Positions 5,424-10,000 of a DNA stretch of 10,000 nucleotides are shown here, piece after piece. Every line of letters begins with the position of its first letter. The first letter of the stretch is position 1. The DNA is from Kiritimatiellota bacterium (GTDB lineage: Bacteria; Verrucomicrobiota; Kiritimatiellia; JAAZAB01). The position numbers and the translations under genes are program-made. The DNA lies in contig VSJD01000053.1 in assembly GCA_008636095.1 (NCBI GenBank), forward strand, positions 1 through 10,000, written 5' to 3'. The notes beneath the pieces are model-generated. The model saw only the letters and a program-made list of their open reading frames with translations. It ran no database searches and was not told the origin of the DNA.

Positions 5424-6377
5424 CTACACATTTTCAAACAGCACGGACGAAAGATAGCGTTCGCCGGAATCGGGTAAAATCACAACCATGGTTTTACCGG
5501 AAAAGGTTTTGTCTTTGGCCAACCGCACGGCCACAGCCACGGCCGCCCCGCAGGAAATACCGGAGAGGATCCCTTCCTCACGCGCCAGGCGCCGCGCCAT
5601 TTCCACAGCCTCGGCGCTGCTGACCTGTTCCACGCGGTCCACGAGACCAAGATCCAGCGTGTCGGGAATAAAGCCGGCGCCAATACCCTGGATTTTGTGC
5701 GCACCCGGCTTGAGTTCCTGCCCGGCCAGCGACTGTGTAATAACCGGGCTTTCCTCCGGCTCCACCGCCACGGATATGAGCGCTTTGCCTTTCGTCCGCT
5801 TAAGATACCGCGAAATGCCGGTGATCGTTCCGCCCGTCCCTACCCCGGCCACCAGGACGTCCACGGCGCCGTCGGTGTCATTCCAGATTTCAGGACCGGT
5901 GGTTTGTTCATGAATGGCCGGGTTGGCTGGATTCTTGAACTGCTGGGGCAGGAAGTATTGCTGCGGGTCAGACGCCGCCAGTTCCTCGGCGCGGACTATG
6001 GCGCCTTGCATGCCTTCCGCTCCCGGTGTCAGGATCAGGCGCGCGCCAAAGGCCGCCAGGACCCGGCGACGCTCGATGCTCATCGTTTCCGGCATGGTCA
6101 GGGTCAACGGATAGCCGCGGGCTGCTGCGACATAGGCCAGGGCAATGCCCGTGTTGCCGCTGGTCGGCTCGACAATCGCCATGCCCGGCTTGAGCACGCC
6201 ACGCTTTTCCGCATCCCAGATCATGGCCGCGCCAATCCGGCACTTGACCGAATAAGCGGGATTACGCCCCTCAATCTTGGCCAGGACCGTGGCCTTGAGA
6301 CCATGCGTTACACGATTCAACTTGACCAGCGGTGTGTTGCCGATGGACCTGGAATTATCCTCAAAAATACGGCGCAT
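5424..6377 (-). CDS. cysK: Cysteine synthase A (O-acetylserine sulfhydrylase)
   Basis: A 317-residue fold-type II PLP enzyme that makes L-cysteine from O-acetylserine and sulfide in the cytoplasm. It matches well-known CysK sequences almost throughout: [19 protein letters not shown] at the start, PLP Lys45 in SVKCRIG, the substrate loop [18 protein letters not shown], the PLP phosphate loop [26 protein letters not shown] with the pyridine-nitrogen Ser, and PDSGERYLS near the end. The C-terminus is a few residues shorter than in E. coli. The start chosen is ATG at 6375-6377, preceded by GGGAGG at 7 bases; a longer in-frame reading to 6461 would overlap metY and adds residues with no family match. 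It begins 13 bases after the metY stop, so the two are co-transcribed and probably coupled. It is the last gene of the Rrf2-metY-cysK operon. Confidence 0.97.
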   Translation of the reverse strand: MRRIFEDNSRSIGNTPLVKLNRVTHGLKATVLAKIEGRNPAYSVKCRIGAAMIWDAEKRGVLKPGMAIVEPTSGNTGIALAYVAAARGYPLTLTMPETMSIERRRVLAAFGARLILTPGAEGMQGAIVRAEELAASDPQQYFLPQQFKNPANPAIHEQTTGPEIWNDTDGAVDVLVAGVGTGGTITGISRYLKRTKGKALISVAVEPEESPVITQSLAGQELKPGAHKIQGIGAGFIPDTLDLGLVDRVEQVSSAEAVEMARRLAREEGILSGISCGAAVAVAVRLAKDKTFSGKTMVVILPDSGERYLSSVLFENV

Positions 6378-6390
6378 AATGAATCCTCCC

Positions 6391-7734
<1,344 letters not shown>

Positions 7735-8178
7735 TTAAATATTATAGGTCAGAGTTGTTTTCGCTTGTTTGGCTGAATATTTCTCCATCATGGTTTTCAG
7801 CGTTATTGTTTCCATTGCCTGGACTAACGCCCGGCTAACCTCCTGCCAGATTTCGCGCGCCACGCAAGCCGAACTCCGGCTACATGCGCTGGCGCGCTTG
7901 GTACATTTCACCAATGCACAATCACCTTCAAGTGGATCCAAAATATCCTTGAGCGTTACCTTGGCCGGATCGCGGACCAGGGTGTAACCGCCCTTGGCGC
8001 CCACCGTGGCGGCAATAAGGCCGGCAGATTTCAGTCGAGTAACGACATGCCAGAGATACTTTTCGGAAATTTGCTGGCGCCGGGCTACGGCTTTCAGAGT
8101 CACAACTCCTTCTTTGCCGTGTACGGCCAGGTCCAGCATAAACCGCACGCCATAGCGTCCTTTAGTTGATATTTTCAC
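7735..8178 (-). CDS. Rrf2-family transcriptional regulator with a four-cysteine cluster
   Basis: A 147-residue winged-helix regulator starting at GTG (8176-8178). The N-terminus MKISTKGRYGVRFMLDLA is the family standard, so the GTG start is firm although its ribosome site is poor. The recognition region ISEKYLWHVVTRLKSAGLI (37-55) is followed by the wing GAKGGYTLVRDP (60-71). The C-terminal half carries Cys87, Cys92, Cys99 and Cys105; the last three are spaced almost as the Fe-S ligands of IscR (C-x5-C-x5-C), and a conserved Trp111 follows. Its place directly before metY and cysK points to a cysteine or sulfide regulator, as CymR is in Bacillus, but CymR lacks such a cluster. Fe-S or thiol sensing is therefore inferred. 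A palindrome overlapping its own promoter suggests autorepression. It is not a standard isc operon: no iscS or iscU is present. Confidence 0.92.
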   Translation of the reverse strand: MKISTKGRYGVRFMLDLAVHGKEGVVTLKAVARRQQISEKYLWHVVTRLKSAGLIAATVGAKGGYTLVRDPAKVTLKDILDPLEGDCALVKCTKRASACSRSSACVAREIWQEVSRALVQAMETITLKTMMEKYSAKQAKTTLTYNI

Positions 8179-8197
8179 GGCTTAACAATACCTATTA

Positions 8198-8225
8198 TTG
8201 CTATTGATAAAGTAGACAATAGCAA
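8198..8225 (-). promoter_or_regulatory. Palindromic operator over the Rrf2-metY-cysK promoter
   Basis: TTGCTATTG (8198-8206) and CAATAGCAA (8217-8225) form a perfect 9+9 inverted repeat with a 10-base spacer, 19 bases upstream of the regulator start. A second, smaller palindrome, CAATA (8186-8190) and TATTG (8196-8200), adjoins it. Candidate minus-strand promoter boxes overlap it: TTGATT at 8238-8233 with TACTTT at 8214-8209 (18-base spacer), or TTGATT at 8231-8226 with TATCAA at 8209-8204 (16-base spacer). Position and symmetry fit a binding site for the dimeric Rrf2 protein encoded next to it. Binding is inferred. Confidence 0.55.
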
Positions 8226-8266
8226 AATCAAAAATCAAGTCAATTGTTTTCTTACAGAAAAAAACG

Positions 8267-9247
8267 TCAGGCATGGGTCATATCCGTCACGTGGAAACCG
8301 GCCGCCGCAATCATGGCAAGGTCGGCTGCGTGCCCCTGTCCGGACGTGGTCAAGTAGCCGTTGGTAAAGATCGAGTTGGCCGGATAGAGCGCCAGCACCT
8401 GCAAGGCGCCCAGGCACGCTTCACGCCCGCCCGCGATGCGCAGCTCGCGTTCGGGGTTCACAAAACGGAACATAGCCAGAATGCGCAGTCCCTCGGCGGC
8501 CGACAGGCGCGGCCGCCCCTCTAAAGTTGTGCCGGGACGCGGATCAAGAAAATTGACCGGGATCGAGTCCGCCCCCGCCTCGCGTAAGGCAAAAGCCAGT
8601 TCCACACGGTCTTCAGGCGTTTCGCCCATTCCCATAAGCCCGCCGGAACACAGTTCCAGGCCGGCGGCTTTGACCACGCGTGCCGTTTCCACGCGGTCAC
8701 GGTAATGATGGGTCGTACAGATCATCGGATAATAGCGTTCCGAGGTTTCGAGGTTGTGGTTGAACCGATCTATGCCGGAGCGCTTCAACCGGCGCGCCTG
8801 ATCGGCACTCACCAGCCCAAGCGAGGCACAGAGCTGAATCCGCATCTCCTGCTTGATCCGGCGCGCCGCTTCGCACACCGTACTCAACTCCTGTTCCAAC
8901 GGCGCGCGCCCGCTGGTTACAATGCAATACCGCATGGCCTTGAGCGCCTGGGCCTCGCGGGCACCCTGGAGAATATCGTCTACCGACTGCATCGCATAAG
9001 CGGACACCGGCGCGGTTGACTTGGCCGCCTGACTGCAATAGGCGCAGTCCTCACTGCACAGCCCGCTCTTGGCGTTGCGAATGACGTGCAGGCTGACCCC
9101 AAACCCAAAATATCGCCGGCGCACGGTAAAGGCCGCGTCCAGCACGGCGAGCAATTCCTCCGCCGGCAACGCCAGCACGGCCAGGGCCTCCGCGTGCGTA
9201 GCACTCCCGCCCGCCAGTATTTTTGCAGCTAATGTTTTCCAGTTCAT
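8267..9247 (-). CDS. bioB: Biotin synthase
   Basis: A 326-residue radical-SAM TIM-barrel enzyme that inserts sulfur into dethiobiotin, the last step of biotin synthesis. The radical-SAM cluster motif CSEDCAYC gives Cys64, Cys68 and Cys71. The second [2Fe-2S] site is supported by Cys108 (MRYCIVTSG), Cys140 (QLCASLG), Cys200 (LCSGGLMGMGE) and Arg270 by comparison with the E. coli enzyme. Other family blocks are NHNLETSERYYP (163-174), PVNFLDPRPGT (230-240), IAGGRE (271-276) and TNGYLTTSGQG (295-305). All key residues are present, so it should be active. It lacks a visible ribosome site before its ATG, and no BirA-type operator was found upstream. No other bio gene is in the window. It ends 88 bases before the Rrf2 gene on the same strand, and that gene appears to have its own promoter. 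Confidence 0.97.
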   Translation of the reverse strand: MNWKTLAAKILAGGSATHAEALAVLALPAEELLAVLDAAFTVRRRYFGFGVSLHVIRNAKSGLCSEDCAYCSQAAKSTAPVSAYAMQSVDDILQGAREAQALKAMRYCIVTSGRAPLEQELSTVCEAARRIKQEMRIQLCASLGLVSADQARRLKRSGIDRFNHNLETSERYYPMICTTHHYRDRVETARVVKAAGLELCSGGLMGMGETPEDRVELAFALREAGADSIPVNFLDPRPGTTLEGRPRLSAAEGLRILAMFRFVNPERELRIAGGREACLGALQVLALYPANSIFTNGYLTTSGQGHAADLAMIAAAGFHVTDMTHA

Positions 9248-9298
9248 AGGATTTGCGGCACAATTTATGTAATTAGACTATTCCCCCCTGCACCCCGT

Positions 9299-9505
9299 TC
9301 ACTCCCCTGAAAATAACGCCGGATTATTCTTTTTAAGCCATGCAAGCACGTTATCACGCAAAGCCAGTACTTCGGCAGGTACATGAGAGCGGCAATCTCT
9401 TTTGCGGAAGTTTTGTGGGAATGAATGCACCGATATGTGGATGGGATGACCCCTCGGTCCTACCATGCGAATATCCTGTACCAGGGAGTTGAAACGACTG
9501 GCCAC
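9299..9505 (-). pseudogene. Coding-like extension in another frame, probably the shifted C-terminus of the right-edge gene
   Basis: An open frame of 68 codons from a GTG at 9503-9505 to TGA at 9299-9301. It overlaps the last 15 codons of the right-edge gene in another frame, and no ribosome site precedes the GTG. The peptide ends with a regular helix-like segment containing VPAEVLALRDNVLAWLKKNN (residues 42-61) and has the composition of a normal protein. A shift of -1 (equivalent to one lost base) between about 9460 and 9505 would join it to the upstream frame. It may be a true mutation, an assembly or sequencing error, or an unrelated chance frame. I do not recognise a family. It ends 51 bases before bioB. 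Confidence 0.35.
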
Positions 9506-10000
9506 TCATTTGCAAAACAGTCGTGGGCCTCGACTTTAAACCTCGCCTCCATCGGCTGGGGCGCGCCCGCCATCTTCAAGACCACGTCCTGCGATTGGGC
9601 CTTGCGGTTGAATACGAAAGTCACCAGCTTCTTTCCTTTGCGCCACGTCGCGCTCTCAACATCCCCCTTCTCCACTTTGACCAGGTTCGCGACCTGCTCG
9701 CCATTCACAAAATAATCCTCATATCTGGCCAACAGCGCATTGGCCTCCTTTATCGGCATGGTCAACTGGTCGTCCATGCCCCATATGCCCGTAAAGGACC
9801 AGCCAAAGCTCCGGCATACGGCTACCGTCCGCACAATGTTGTTCTTCATATTGGATAGTTCGGCATATACCCTGTTCTCATCACAACCATACATCCATTG
9901 GTCCCCATAAGGAAACACGTTGAGCTGGAATAGCATCCTTGGAGGAGCCTGCCTTGCTGGTATCCCCTTCGCAAGAACAGAGCTGAATTCATCAGCCAAT
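9460..10000 (-). CDS. C-terminal part of an unidentified protein, perhaps a carbohydrate-active enzyme (runs off the right edge)
   Basis: The frame is open to the window edge; 180 codons are visible and the true start lies outside. The first half is rich in aromatic residues (FQLNVFPYGDQWMYGCDENR, about 24-43; FGWSFTGIWGMDDQL, about 64-78), and the second half (about 95-165) alternates hydrophobic and charged residues like beta strands: YEDYFVNGEQVANLVKVEKG, then KLVTFVFNR. This resembles the end of a (beta/alpha)8 barrel followed by a beta-sandwich domain, as seen in many glycoside hydrolases, but no catalytic motif is in view and no family is named. It ends with TAG at 9460-9462, where a coding-like stretch resumes in another frame, so the C-terminus may be frameshifted. 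Confidence 0.6.
   Translation of the reverse strand, partial: LADEFSSVLAKGIPARQAPPRMLFQLNVFPYGDQWMYGCDENRVYAELSNMKNNIVRTVAVCRSFGWSFTGIWGMDDQLTMPIKEANALLARYEDYFVNGEQVANLVKVEKGDVESATWRKGKKLVTFVFNRKAQSQDVVLKMAGAPQPMEARFKVEAHDCFANEWPVVSTPWYRIFAW

Noticed and set aside
7735..8178. Naming the regulator iscR or cymR
   Set aside because: No isc genes are nearby, the cysteine spacing differs slightly from IscR, and CymR has no such cluster. Family-level naming is all that is supported.
8247..8266. Terminator after bioB
   Set aside because: The only inverted repeat is a short A/T stem (TTTTCT/AGAAAA) with no following T-run, too weak to call.

Overview
This is a bacterial chromosomal segment with moderately high GC (estimated by eye, not counted). 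It holds nine or ten genes in at least three transcription units, plus intergenic stretches rich in hairpins and short repeats. No plasmid, phage, rRNA, tRNA or CRISPR feature is visible. The mix of genes (a UPF0309-type SIS protein pair, a BadF-type sugar kinase, a soluble hybrid histidine kinase, a carbohydrate-enzyme-like C-terminus) and the palindromic intergenic repeats resemble uncultured Gram-negative lineages such as the Planctomycetes-Verrucomicrobia-Lentisphaerae group. That is a weak guess; no marker gene settles it.

Region 1 (1-3072, minus strand) appears to be one operon. A promoter-like site at 3043-3072 precedes a hotdog-fold acyl-CoA thioesterase, then a BadF/BadG-type N-acetylhexosamine kinase-like protein, then two adjacent, diverged SIS-domain phosphosugar proteins of equal length. 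The last three genes are packed with gaps of 13 and 2 bases, which suggests one pathway acting on a phosphorylated (amino)sugar. The operon ends near a cluster of strong hairpins at the left edge.

Region 2 (3073-5423) holds short direct repeats, a 39-codon coding-like fragment, and on the plus strand a soluble PAS-HisKA-HATPase-REC hybrid histidine kinase with no partner in the window. Downstream of it lie two hairpins and a nested palindromic repeat in which one arm is split by a 48-base insert.

Region 3 (5424-8240, minus strand) is a sulfur assimilation operon. An Rrf2-family regulator with a four-cysteine cluster is followed by metY (O-acetylhomoserine sulfhydrylase) and cysK (O-acetylserine sulfhydrylase). 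A 9+9 palindrome overlaps the putative promoter of the regulator, so autoregulation by an Fe-S or cysteine-sensing repressor is plausible.

Region 4 (8267-10000, minus strand) holds biotin synthase bioB and, upstream of it, the 3' end of an unidentified gene that enters from the right edge. A coding-like stretch continues past the stop of that gene in another frame, which suggests a frameshift.

The part most likely to be new biology is the kinase plus diverged SIS pair, in which both the kinase and the second SIS protein depart from expected active-site residues.
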